This document shows, piece by piece, positions 48,300 through 59,060 of a stretch of DNA of 64,000 bases. The notes beneath the pieces are model-generated. The model did not search any database. It was not told the DNA's origin and saw nothing but the letters and a program-made list of their open reading frames with translations. The stretch spans positions 291,206,604 to 291,270,603 of the forward strand of contig NC_057814.1 of the NCBI RefSeq assembly GCF_018294505.1, written 5' to 3'. Within the stretch, counting starts at the first letter, position 1. The number at the start of each line of letters is the position of its first letter. Source of the DNA: Triticum aestivum (taxonomy: Eukaryota > Streptophyta > Magnoliopsida > Poales > Poaceae). The position numbers were made by a program, and so were the translations under genes.

Positions 48300-48942
48300 A
48301 CATTAGGTTTGTCCCTAAAATTCAACCCGCGGCTTGTTATAGTCCCAAAAATTCAGATAGCGTGCTCGCCAAAACTGGTGCCTTCACAACCCGCGCCTTG
48401 CCTATCCGAAATTACAACGGCGCGCGAAAACGTCCCTCCAGCTGCCAAATCCCGACACAGCGAAATCCCCCTTCTAACCCTGAGCCGAAAGGCTGCTAGT
48501 CAAATCAGTGGGGTACTTTTGTAACACACCCCTACATTTTGGACAAGCGCGTCCTAAGTCATGGTTCCCCCCTCCCATCGCCTCCTTTTCACCATTCGAA
48601 ATCCCAGGCTGCCATAACCTCTCCGCTCCAGCCGCGAAACCCCACCCTCCTCCATCCGCCACCTCACCGCTGCCCAGCCGGAGCCTCTTCCCTGACGATG
48701 TCGTCCACCGCAACAGCTCGACATCCCTCATCCACCTCCCCGGATGAGGATCCGTCATCCATCTCATCGTCCCGCCGGTTCAGCCGCCCCGTCCTCCACC
48801 TCCAAGGAGCTGCTCTGACGATCGCCTCGTCTATCACGGCTGCTCCATCCCCACAGCGCCGCCTTAACCTACTCCACCGGAACCGCAACATCCTCACTGA
48901 CTTCTAGGACGAATCCGAGGCCTACTCGGCGCCACCAAAGAG

Positions 48943-49402
48943 GTTGTACACTCAGCGCATAGCACCTTCTCCTTAACTCGACCTCCTGGCGCCGGCGATG
49001 CTCCATCCCGCACCCCCATGGAGCGGCTACCTCGAAGCCAGTGCCGCGGGCGATATCTCCACGGCGGCTCTCCCCAGTACGAGGCCCCTTCAACGGCGGC
49101 GTCCATACCAGCCGAATCTGCTACTACTGCTCCGGCTCTTGCTCACTCGCTCGCGCTGCTACTGCTACTCCGGCTTTCGCTCGCTTGCTTGCACACCTGC
49201 TGCTGCTCCGGCTCTCGCTCGCTCGCTCGCTCGCGCTGCTGCTGCCGCTCTCCCCCTCGCTCGTGCTGCTGCTCTGCTATGATTTTAGCTACACTTCAGT
49301 TGACTGAATCAACTTTTGGGTCAGTCGATTTTTAGGGGGGGCTCGCCGGAGTTAAGGAAGAACCACCCGCAGCGGGGAGGGGGGCTCGCCGGAGAGGTAC
49401 CC
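48943..49402 (+). other. Intron sequence before the Tat 2 insertion
   Basis: Follows the donor GAG|GTTGTA. Contains CTCGCTCGCTTGC-type and GCTGCTGCT runs at 49140-49270, whose Leu/Ala/Ser frames are low-complexity. TACCC at 49398-49402 is the left TSD of Tat 2. Confidence 0.5.
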
Positions 49403-49973
49403 TATCGGCGTTCTGGGAACGAGGGTCCCCAGACTTGCCTGCCTGCAGCCCACGGCGTGGCTAAGTCAGCGGGCCGTACGGCCCATCTTCATCAACAAGG
49501 CATCCAAGACCCTCGCGAGGGGCCAAGCCTCGCAAGGCGGACGACGCAAGACCTCCTCAGGAGTGTCCTAGCCAGGCAGGCTCACGAGGAGCGGAGATAT
49601 CAAGGCGGGGCAAACCTCACGAGGCTCTCGTGACGTGAGCCATGACGATCGAGATCGGGCGGGCGCCAGGCGGGCGCCAGCGCGCGCATCGTCCTTGTTT
49701 CCTCTTTGGTGCTAAGGAGGCAAGCACAGGCAAGGAGTACCAAGGCATCAGGCAAAGGTTGCCATATCGGTGCAACGAGACCAAGAACAGAAGGTATTAC
49801 ACCACAACGGTTGCCCGAACCAGTATAAATCTCGTGTCTCTCTGTGCTGCGAGTTCGTCGAGTTCGTCCGCGAGATCTTAGTGAGCTAGGGCGTGGATCG
49901 GTAGGAGGGAAAGACTTCGCGCGCACCCCAGAGTTCGAACCTTAAGGGTTTTGCGGGAACCCCACATCTGACA
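49403..49973 (+). repeat. 5' LTR of Tat 2, internally deleted (571 bp)
   Basis: Starts TATCGGCGTTC (TG mutated to TA) and ends ...CCCCACATCTGACA. Compared with the 3' LTR it lacks the 334 bp equivalent to 55877-56210, and has 28 bp of extra direct-repeat sequence. Confidence 0.9.
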
Positions 49974-49993
49974 TTTGGCGCGCCAGGTAGGGG
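49974..49993 (+). other. Primer-binding-site region of Tat 2
   Basis: TTTGGCGCGCCAGGTAGGGG immediately follows the LTR; Tat 1 has a related TTTGGCGTGGTAGG at the same place. I cannot name the tRNA with certainty. Confidence 0.6.
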
Positions 49994-50046
49994 TGCGCCG
50001 TAGCTTCCCTTCCGTCGATTCGTCGCTCCATCGCTCCGTCGTCTCC

Positions 50047-51626
50047 ATGGCGGACGCTCGCCGCGCTCGAGCTGAGCGCTGGGCTGCCCTCACCGCCCGC
50101 GTTGCTCAGACGGCTCCCGTTGGCGGGCCACCCCGTCATTCTCCGTCTCCCGCCACCAACGCTGCCACCAGCCCGGTGGGGAACGAGCAACATGCGTCCT
50201 CGCTGCATCTATCGGTGCGGCAGGACGGCCGCACCGCCACTCCATCGCTGACCCCGGTCGGTTCTTCGTCTCATGCACACCGCGCTCCCATGGAGGCGTG
50301 GGCCGTGCTCCTTGCGGCGAACGAGCTCCTGCGCTACCGCCCAGTCGACAACCTCTATGAGGAGTGGCTCGATCGCGTCGCTGAGCTCGTCCACGCCGCA
50401 GGGGGCTCCCCGGCGCTGTCCCTCTCTCTGCCTCACCCTTCGCCAGCCACAGGCGACGTGGCTCATGGCGCGCCTCCGCCACCTTTACCCCAGGACTGCG
50501 CCTTGGCGCCAAGGCGCGCGGCCCCACGGCGTGATCCGCCACGTCCGGTGCCCGCGCGCGAAGAGAGAAGCTGCCAAGAAATCCCTCGGCCGCGGGAAGC
50601 TGCACCTGCGCTTCCTGCGCCGCCTCGTCAAGACCGCGCGCCACCGACCTCATCGAGACCAAGCTCCACCTCCGAGGCGGGCCCCGGCAACCACGGCCGG
50701 CTGCCGCGCCTTCACCCCCGAGCTGCGTAGCGTCGCCTGGCCAGGCAAGTTCAAGACGGATCTGCCTCCCCGCTACGACGGCACCTCCGATCCCGCGGAG
50801 TTCCTGCAGCTCTACGAGCTGAGCATCGAAGTGGCCAACGGCGATGAGAAGGTCATGGCGAACTGGTTCCCTATGGCTCTCAAGGATGGTGTCCGCGCCT
50901 GGCTCCTGAACCTATAGCACGGCTCGATCTCCTCCTGGGATGAGATGCGTGACCGCTTCGTCGCCAACTTCCAGTGCACCCGCGACCGCCCACCGGCCGC
51001 AGGTGACCTGCGCCGCATCAAGCAACAGCCAGGGGAGACCCTCCAGAAGTACATCCAGTGCTTCAACAACACTCGCCTCAAGATCCCCAAGGTCACGGAC
51101 GAGGCCATCACCTCTGCATTCTCAGACAGCGTCCGTGACGTCAAGATGAAGGAAGAGCTCGCTCCATGAGGAGCTGTGCACATCTCAGGAGCTGTTCAAC
51201 CTGGCGACCAAGTGCGCAAGAGCTAAGGAGGGGCGCCTCTCCCTCCTCGAGCTGCTAGCCGCGGGCACAGAGGAGAAGAAAGCCAAGGCCAAGGACGTGA
51301 AGCGCAAGGAAGCGGCAGTGCTCGCAGCGGAGCCCGACACCAAGCGGGGCAGAGATCAACCCGAGTCATCCAAAAACAGCTGGCCATTCTGCGCCTTCCA
51401 CAATCTGAACACCCACAACACCGGTGACTGTCAAGAGCTCAGAGCCATCCGCGAAGGACGCTTTGGTCGATGCCCCGAGCGTAGCGACCGGGGCTACGGC
51501 CGTGGAGGAGGACGTGGAGGCGGACGCTGGGACGACCGTGGCCCGTGCCAGGAGTGGCGCGACAGGCCTCGTGAGTACCGCTGGCAGGACCATCCTCGCG
51601 AGGCCGCCTGGAGGGACCATTCATGA
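50047..51626 (+). pseudogene. gag of Tat element 2
   Basis: ATG at 50047 (MADARRARAERWAALTAR). The Pro/Ala-rich N-terminal region ends with a frameshift between about 50640 and 50700. The gag core is then in frame 2: GKFKTDLPPRYDGTSDPAEF, VMANWFPMALKDGVRAWLL, with TAG at 50915-50917, then SSWDEMRDRFVANFQ and ETLQKYIQCFNNTRLKIP. A second frameshift near 51168 leads to LFNLATKCARAKEG and a short Cys/His block (CAFHNLNTHNTGDC), then a Gly/Arg-rich tail, typical of RNA-binding gag ends. Three breaks, so non-functional. Confidence 0.83.
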
Positions 51627-52498
51627 GGATCGCCCCCAGGGCAACGCCGGCCTTCCCCCGCTGCCGCCACCAAGAAGTTACAATGATCACCATCAGGATG
51701 AGGGGGCTGGGGGCTTCCAGGAGCCGCGTGCAATCGCCTGCATCTTGGGTGGCGCGCAGGCCCCAGCCTCTCAACGCATCTTCAAACGGTTCGCTCGTGA
51801 AGTGAACGCGGTGCTCCCCAAGCTCAAGGCCACGCGCCCACTCAGGTTGTCCCAATGTGCCATCACTTTCAACTCGGCAGATCAGCTCAAGTGCGCAGCC
51901 ACCGCTGGCGCTCTCCCGATGCTTTGTTCACCAGTCATCAGCAATGTGCAAGTTACCAAGACCCTCATCGACGGTGGCGCAGGGCTCAACGTCCTGTCCG
52001 TCGACGTTAGACAACCTCCAAGTGCCATATGAGCAGCTTCAGCCTACCAAGCCTTTCTCAGGAGTGACCGATGGCTCCACCGCACCGATAGGGCAAGTCC
52101 GCCTGCCTGTCACCTTCGGGGAGCGCAAGAACTACCACACCGAGCTCATCGACTTCGACGTCGCGCCCATCCGCTTGCCGTACAACGCCATCCTCGGGTA
52201 TCCAGCCCTGGCCAAGTTCATGGTGGTCACCCATCACGGCTACAACGTCCTCAAGATGCCGGGAAGCGGCGGAATCATCACGGTCCCATGTGAAGAGCGA
52301 GATGCGGTGTGCTCCCTCGAGCGCGCCTTCCAAGCTGCAGCAATCAACGACCCCGACCGCAAAAGCGAGGGCCCTCCTGAGGCCCTCCCCAAGAAGAAGA
52401 AGCAGCTGCACCGAGCAGAATCTCAGGAGGGTGGCGACGCGGCTGGAGCCTCATCAGGATTAGCGCCTGCTTCAGGCGCGCCTCCCTCCAACGCATAG
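51627..52498 (+). pseudogene. Protease region of Tat element 2
   Basis: Frame 1 carries FNSADQLKCAATAGALPMLC, VQVTKTLIDGGAGLNVLSVD, where DGG is the expected active-site place (about 51970). A frameshift near 52005 moves the next part to frame 2: NLQVPYEQLQPTKPFSGVTD, RLPVTFGERKNYHTELIDF and RLPYNAILGYPALAKFM. It then ends in a Lys-rich linker and a stop at 52498. The order matches Tat 1. Dead by frameshift. Confidence 0.8.
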
Positions 52499-53128
52499 GA
52501 AGGTGTGCCCGGCGCCCTCCTCGGGCAGGGCTCGGGGGCTCTCTTCTGGAGGGCCTCAGACCTTGCCAACCTCACGAGGGAGGTGCTTGGGCACCACTTG
52601 GAGGCGTTCTTCGCGGCACGTTTCCCTTAGGAGAACACAGGGCAAGGAGTGCCCACCACTCAGGAGTTCATCACCAAGACCACTCAGGAACTACAAGACG
52701 CAAGAGCCATGCGCGGCGACAGCCGCTCACGAGGCGCAGCTCCCCATCCAGGCGAGGATGCTGGGATGCGTGTCTGCATCGACGTCCCAGAGCTCAACAG
52801 GGCCACATCTCAGGAGAGTTTATGGCCTTCGCATGTGGGCAGTTGCGAGGGCCCGCCACACAGCTACGTTCGCATGCCCTTCGGCTTGCCGAGCGTGACG
52901 TCAGCCTATCAACGCAACATGCGGCGCGTCCCGGCGGCTCAGGAGGCCAGGTACCACGCCGTCCTGGAAGAAATGGAGACGATCTTCAAGGAACCTCCCG
53001 AGCCCCTAGAGCCCCCGAGGCTCAGGGCCCCGGTGGCTCGTGAAGAGTCATTCCTTCGACGCACACCTTCAGCTGCACCAACTCTACTTCGTCTACAGAA
53101 CCAGGTGACATTTTCCAAGCTCGTTTAG
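52499..53128 (+). pseudogene. Reverse transcriptase remnant of Tat 2
   Basis: Only two RT islands remain: MRVCIDVPELNRA (the WR.C.D...LN block) and SYVRMPFGLPSVTSAYQRNM. The segment between them that should contain the LDAYSGY block, and the later YxDD block, are missing. RNase H and integrase are absent. This is a deletion derivative. Confidence 0.72.
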
Positions 53129-54160
53129 CTGGGAGTGCCCCTCGGGCTGCATTATTCCCAGGCCGCATGGGTCCGTCCTTGTGGCATGTATCCCTTTTGC
53201 TTATGTCTTTAGCTTACCTTGCTGGGGGCGCCCCTCGGGCTACATCATCCCCAAGCCGCTCGGGTCGGACCCAGTGTCATGTATCTTCCTGCATTTACCC
53301 AAGCTGATTTGCCTTCCATGCTTAACCTGCCTACGGTTATCACCCGCTCGATCGTCGCCTCCCACGGGGCCTCCTCACATTGGCACGACGCTGGAGCATG
53401 GGTCCGTCCCTACCACGTCGACAAACCTGAGCGCCCGAGCTCTGGCTCACGGCACGCCCCGCGCACGTCACCTCACCAGGCCCTCGGTGCCCTCGCCTCT
53501 TCGCGGAACAACCAGCGGCAGGCTGACAGCTATAACGGCAAACCGTGTTTCTTCTTGTGCCTGTTCACAGGGGTCCCATGGGGAGGATAGTAGGCGGCAC
53601 CGCGAGTCTCCTTTTCTCTCGTGCAATTCGCTTGTGCGTTGAAAGGGGGCTCCTGAGCATCGCTACTCAGGAGCTCTTACTGGCTCCCCAACCCTCACCC
53701 CTGGCCTTGACCACGGCATCGCGACCTGGCATACCAGCGGCAGCTGAGCTCGCTCGAGGGCCGGGACCTGAGGACGTAGAGCACTAAGGAGATCATGGGA
53801 GGAGGGAACTCGTATGGGCCAGCCTAGCTATGCCGCACAAGCTGGCGCGCAGGCCTAGCGCACCACCAGGGATCGCCACGAAACTGACAAGATAAGTCCT
53901 GCTCTCGGATCGGCTAAATGTTGGGGCCTAAGGGTCACCCACGCCGCAGCCCCGTTGCGGCCACGTCAACTCCCTTTCTTGCCTTACCCTGGCTGCTTGA
54001 GCGCTAAAGGGGACCTCCTGAGCATCGTGCCTCAGGGGCTCTTACTGGACCTCGGGCCGCACACCTCCTGGCCTTGACCACGGCACGCGACCTGGCATAC
54101 CAGCGACGACTGTAGCCTGCCTGGGGACCGGGACCTGTCAGCGTAGAGCAACAAGCTATT
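53129..54160 (+). repeat. Tandemly repeated 3' region of Tat 2
   Basis: A 93-bp unit (CTGGG(A/G)G(T/C)GCCCCTCGGGCT...) starts at 53129 and 53222. A longer unit recurs about 365 bp apart (near 53640-53790 and 54003-54155; both have CTCCTGAGCATCG and GACCTGGCATACCAGCG). Non-coding repeats between pol and the PPT are usual in Tat elements. Confidence 0.75.
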
Positions 54161-54397
54161 GCGAGGGAAGAAAGGGGGGGGGCCGAGCCTCAACAGGACA
54201 TGCGTTCACCAAAATTTCATAACTGGGAAGATGAGTGCAAAAGACATTACAGACCCTTTACACGCCCCCACGGGGTACTTCATGATTCTTCGCAGGGAGC
54301 AAAAGCTAGAACTAAGAGGGATCCTATCTACACGCTCCCGCGGCGGACGCCCTCACCAACAGTGGGCCACGGGAGGCCGGCGTCAACCCCATCCAGA

Positions 54398-55186
54398 TCA
54401 GCGGCGGCGACAGCCGGATGCCGCAGGTCTGCTCCGAGCGCGGCGAGAGCTCGGTGGCACATAGCTGTCGTGGCTTGTCTCCGGAGTCTCGCAGAGCTCA
54501 GGAGAGCTACTGGACTCCCAAGGGCTGCTGCTGCTGCAGTGGCCGCGAGCGGAGCGCGCGTCAGCCTGACGCTCCTCTTCGGAGCAACACTCCAGGCGGC
54601 GGCCTTCCGCATCAAAGACCTTGAACAAGAGCATGGAGGCGCCATTGTGCTCAAAGTGGATCGCGAGGGCGCCCCTCGCACGGCAGACCCGCGCAACCTC
54701 GCCCCAGCCGCGAGTCATGAAGATCTTGCCGGTGGGGACCGCTTTGATCTCTGCTCCGGTCGCCGGAGTGTCGCAGTCGGCGTGCTGCAACCAGAGCTCG
54801 AGAGGCCCCCTCGGCGGCATCACGTCAGAGAAGAACCGTGGGAAGCGGATCCAAGATCTTGGAGGCATCGGCGCCCATAGCACAAGATCGCGCGAGGAGT
54901 CCGCGACGTGGATTCCAGGGGCGACAGCGCGTGTCGCCGTGGCGTGGCGACCACGGGCGCGGCGCGGGTGACGCCGCTCGTCGCTCCGTCCTCCCGAGCC
55001 CTCGACTCAGGCATACAAGGGAAGCGGATACCCTGGAGGAGGCCACTCGCACCAAGGCCTCGTCACCACTTGCATCGCCGCTTCATCACGGCGGTGGACC
55101 GACCTCTTCTTCGGCGGAAGCGGCCCCGGATCATCGCGCGGGGCTTTTCCCTTCTCTTCAGCGGAGAACCTTCTGATAGGCGCCAT
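54398..55186 (-). pseudogene. Antisense additional ORF of Tat 2 with a B3-like segment
   Basis: Minus strand, ATG at 55186 (MAPIRRFSAEEKGKAPRDD), one frame of 263 codons to 54398 with a single in-frame TGA at 55009-55007. The N-terminus is basic. After the stop: LVLWAPMPPRSWIRFPRFFS, then GKIFMTRGWGEVARVCRARG and HFEHNGASMLLFKVFDAEGR, which has the layout of the C-terminal half of a B3 DNA-binding domain (GW...F, then a strand ending in LLFKVFD). The tail is Ser/Arg-rich. Antisense additional ORFs between pol and the 3' LTR are known in Tat-lineage elements; function is unknown. The B3 likeness is my inference from pattern. The plus-strand frame 54200-54880 is its shadow. Confidence 0.6.
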
Positions 55187-55512
55187 TGCAACTGGCGGTG
55201 GAGCGAGGAGGAAGAAGCAAACAAGCAAGGAAGAGATGGGCGACGGGGGCTCCGCCCCCTCCCCATTTATAGCAAAAGAAGGCCAACCGGCGCCTCCCAT
55301 GATCGCAGGTAATGATGGTTTTCCTTGCATGTCGCAGGGACATGTCAAGTCGTGCAGTTGCCAAGGAAGCATGGGGAAGCGGAGACGCCCACGTCCAATC
55401 AACCGCCACGCGTCAACCGAGGCCGTAGGCTTTTGGGGCCCGCGCCGCTCCGTACTTGACCCTTGGCTCCGCCGCGAAGCCAAGCCCGAGCACACCTTGG
55501 GCCCGGGGCTAC

Positions 55513-56389
55513 TGTCGGCGTTCTTGGAACGGGGGTCCCCAGACTAGCCTGCGTGCAGCCCATGGCATGGCTAAGTCAGTGGGCCGTACGGCCCATCTTC
55601 ATTAACAAGGCATCCAAGACCCTCGCGAGGCGGACGACGCAAGACCTCCTCAGGAGTGGCCTAGCCAGGCAGGCTCACGAGGAGCGGAGATATCAAGGTG
55701 GGGCAAAACTCATGAGGCTCTCGTGACGTGAGCCATGACGATCGAGACCAGGCGGGCGCCAGCGCGCGCAGCGTCCTTGTTTCCTCTTTGGTGCTAAGGA
55801 GGCAAGCGCAGGCGAGGAGTACCGAGGCATCAGGCAAAGGTTGCCATATCGGTGCAACGAGACCAAGACCAGAAGGACGGCAGGACGGAGGTCATCATGG
55901 AGCCCAAGACGGCGTCACCACCAGAGCCTTTCGCAGGCGAAGACCACTTTTGTCAGGATAGCTTGTACTAGCTGCCCCCCTTCAAATTTGCCACCGTTGT
56001 TGGCTCCCTTCCCGCTCAATATTTGGGGAGAGGACCAGGGCCTATATAAGTAGAACCAGCCACCACAGTAGGGGGATCTTAGCTTGATCTGATCTGATCG
56101 AGAGCCTACCTTAGCCACAAGAACACCTCAACCTCAGGAGGCTGTTCTTCCCCTTGTACTGTTCATCATCAGCCCAAGAGGCAATCCATCACCACCACAC
56201 TTGAGTAGGGTATTACACCACAACGGTGGCCCGAACCAGTATAAATCTCGTGTCTCTCTGTGTTGCGAGTTCGTCAAGTTCGTCCGCGAGATCTTAGTGA
56301 GCTAGGGCTTGGATCGGTAGGAGGGAAAGACTTCGCGCGCACCCGAGAGTTCGAACCTTAAGGGTTTTGCCGGAACCCCACATCCGACA
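55513..56389 (+). repeat. 3' LTR of Tat 2 (877 bp)
   Basis: Starts TGTCGGCGTTCTTGG and ends ...CCCCACATCCGACA before TSD TACCC. It keeps the segment lost from the 5' LTR. Confidence 0.92.
56043..56050 (+). promoter_or_regulatory. TATA box candidate in the Tat 2 LTR
   Basis: CTATATAAG in the segment deleted from the 5' LTR. A second candidate, TATAAAT, at 56240-56246 (49824-49830 in the 5' LTR), is present in both. Confidence 0.5.
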
Positions 56390-56394
56390 TACCC

Positions 56395-56868
56395 CACTAT
56401 CTATCTTAGGGTTCAGGGTGGGGGCGATGGTCGCCGACAGTGGTGGGGCGGTGGCGTGGGGATCGCCGGAGAAAAAGCTTAGCGCCGGGGGGGGGGGGGG
56501 GCTGGAGGGTTGGCCGGGGCGGCGGCGGACCGGCGGTGGGGAGTTGTTTCTGGGCGGCTAGGCTGCGCGGGGCCGGCGGTTCGGCCGATGGTGGCTGGTG
56601 GCTCAGGGGGTGCAGTTTGAAGATGAACTGCAGGCCCTCCCTAAACTACATGTGATGTGCCTCTCTGGTACCATTGCATTCAGTTTCAACAGTAACATTC
56701 AGATTCCACAGTAAATTTCAGTTTCGACAGTTAAGTTCAGAGTCAACAGTTTTCACCTCATCTGTTGTAGTCAGGTGGTTTTTGGTGGTAATGTATTTTA
56801 CATCATCTATAGGACATGCTATTAGAATCCCACTTGAGATTAACGATGTCTGTCTTGTGCTGCTTCAG
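56395..56868 (+). other. Intron sequence after the Tat 2 insertion
   Basis: GC-rich start with a poly-G run near 56488-56501. A short tandem repeat of about 19 bp lies at 56678-56755 (four diverged copies of TTCAG(A/T)(T/G)TC(A/C)ACAGT). Ends at acceptor GCTTCAG| (56868). Confidence 0.5.
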
Positions 56869-58429
56869 CCTCGACGTCTTACGGCTCACCGGAGCTGCTT
56901 CAACGACGGAACGATCAATCACAATAAAGCAGTGCCCTGGACGCCGTCTACAGATTCCTCAGATCTTCCTCCACACCTCCGACAACCACCTCTGCCTCAA
57001 CTTCTTCAGCGACCAACCTAATGATGCTGAGGTCGACACGGCTACGACAAAGAGGTTGTACACTTGCCGCATCACTTATTACTCTACATTCATGTCGATC
57101 CATTAGGGCTATTTTGGTTCAACGGGAAAACATAGTAATAGGAAATTTTCCTATGGCACTCTACTATTCAATTATTCATGCATTTTGTTGAAAGGAATGG
57201 AGCAAAACATCCACCTGGACCTACTTTTCAAAATCCTGTGCATGAAAACAAGACCAAGTGCATTAGTGGCAGAATAACATTCTAACTGTACACGCTTTCA
57301 TATGGTTTCACTTTATTTTGGCCATGTTTCTTTGCATTCCTCTGCTCCTCCAATCCCTGTGAACCAAACACTCAAGTTGATAGAAATCCTATGTTCACAA
57401 ATGCTCTGTTTCCCATGTGCATTCCTATCCTATTCTGGTGTTTTTCCTATCCCTGCATTTTTAGAATCATGCAAGCCAAATGAGCCCTTACAGAATTACT
57501 TCAGTTACAGGTAGGTGTTGAAGAAAACTTTGTGTGGTTTGTCCTACTCCTGCCGCGACATCGTCCACCTCACTTGAGCTGCTCCATCGACAGAAACAGG
57601 TAGGCATCATGACTCCTGGCCGTCTTTCGCCGCCTTAGATCTCCTTCCCTGCTGCCGGCACCCACCGCAATGGCATCACCATCATCGACTCAGCAGATGA
57701 ACCTGAGGAGTACACGGGTCCACAAGAGAGGTCGCACACTTTTGTTTCTGCTTATGTTATGCATTGCTTAATATTACCTGCTACTTTATTGTCCTGTTCA
57801 CCTCTTAGACTCCAAGTCAGGTCCAAATTGATGTTCAAACTTGAGTTCTAAATTAGTTGTGGGGCACATATCGAGGCAGCAATGAATAGTATCTCTGTCT
57901 AATATCTGGTTCACCTAGGGTATGCCTATGTTGTTCATCTTGGGTGGGAAACAAATAGTAAAGCAATCATCATCAGTTTTTTTATTAAATTAAAGCAATC
58001 ATCAGCCCGCTATCATTATTTTTTGGATCCATCCACTGGTTGTTACCATTACTCTAGATTTCTGCATGCTCTCCTTACATAATCTCACTATATTTTTTGT
58101 ATGCATGTCAGATATTGTACACAGTCATGCTGAACATGTAGAGAAAAAGAGAAGAGTTTTGCACGCCAATACAATGTCATGCAGACATCGCTCCATGGTG
58201 GGTTCAATGGCAAACCCTCCACCCCTCTCCAGATTGTAATCTAGAGGAAGATATCTATTCTGAGGCGGATTCAGACGTAGCTGACCACTCCTATTTACCC
58301 CCAAGGTGTTTTCTCTAACTTGGCATGATGATGTTAGTCATATCATGCATATGTTGCCTTGCAGTGCCTACTTTCGACATCATATATGTCATCTGCTTAG
58401 TTTAGACATGTTCTGTAATGCCACCTGTT

Positions 58430-59060
58430 TAGTTTCAATATCATATATGGGAATTATGCAGTCTCATGTCTTTTTTCCAGCCATAATATATGTGAAATGT
58501 GCAATGCCATCCTGTTTAACCAGGCATCATATATTTGAATGATATCTTGCCCATCCTTTTCTTCATTACATTTCCATTTGTCGACAATGTTTGTACATTA
58601 AACTACTCTTCCTGTGAATCAGCCATTTGAGTGGGTGATGGAAAAATCTGGAGTGAAAACAAGGCCTTCAAAGCAGACAGTGCTACCTGTCAAAGCAGAT
58701 CTCTTGCTGGGTCCGGATAGCTCCTCAGAGATGGATTCAGAGACAGATGACCAGTCCTATTCCCCAACCGAGATGTATGCTCTAACTTGGCACGGTTATA
58801 CTGCTCATATCATGCATATGGTGTCTTGCATTGCATAGTTTAGACATCATATACGCAATATTCAACACCATGTTCTTAGTTCAGACATCATATATGCGAA
58901 TGTCCTCTGCTTAGCATATAAATCACATATGTGAATTAAATCGTGCGATCCTGATTACTTAGATAACATGTATGTGAATTATATCATGCTATGCTATCCA
59001 GTTTAGATAGACATCATATATGTGAAATTATGTCATGCTATCCGTTTTAGTTAAACAATA
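58430..59060 (+). repeat. Diverged short repeats in TNPA-like introns
   Basis: CATCATATATGTGAATTAT-like words with TTTAGACA and ATGCTATCC neighbours recur many times around exon 58623-58774. They probably arose with the exon duplication. Confidence 0.55.

Larger units (their letters stand above)
49403..56389 (+). mobile_element. Tat-type Ty3/gypsy element 2
   Basis: LTRs 49403-49973 and 55513-56389, TSD TACCC (49398-49402 and 56390-56394), PBS region TTTGGCGCGCCAGGTAGGGG at 49974 and PPT-like GGGCCCGGGGCTAC before the 3' LTR. Gag, protease and a gutted RT are on the plus strand; integrase is missing. An antisense ORF lies between pol and the 3' LTR. GC-rich and a different family from Tat 1. 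Confidence 0.9.

Noticed and set aside
54200..54880. 226-codon plus-strand ORF opposite the antisense ORF
   Set aside because: GC-rich shadow frame; the minus frame has the motif-bearing reading and continues across the neighbouring stop.
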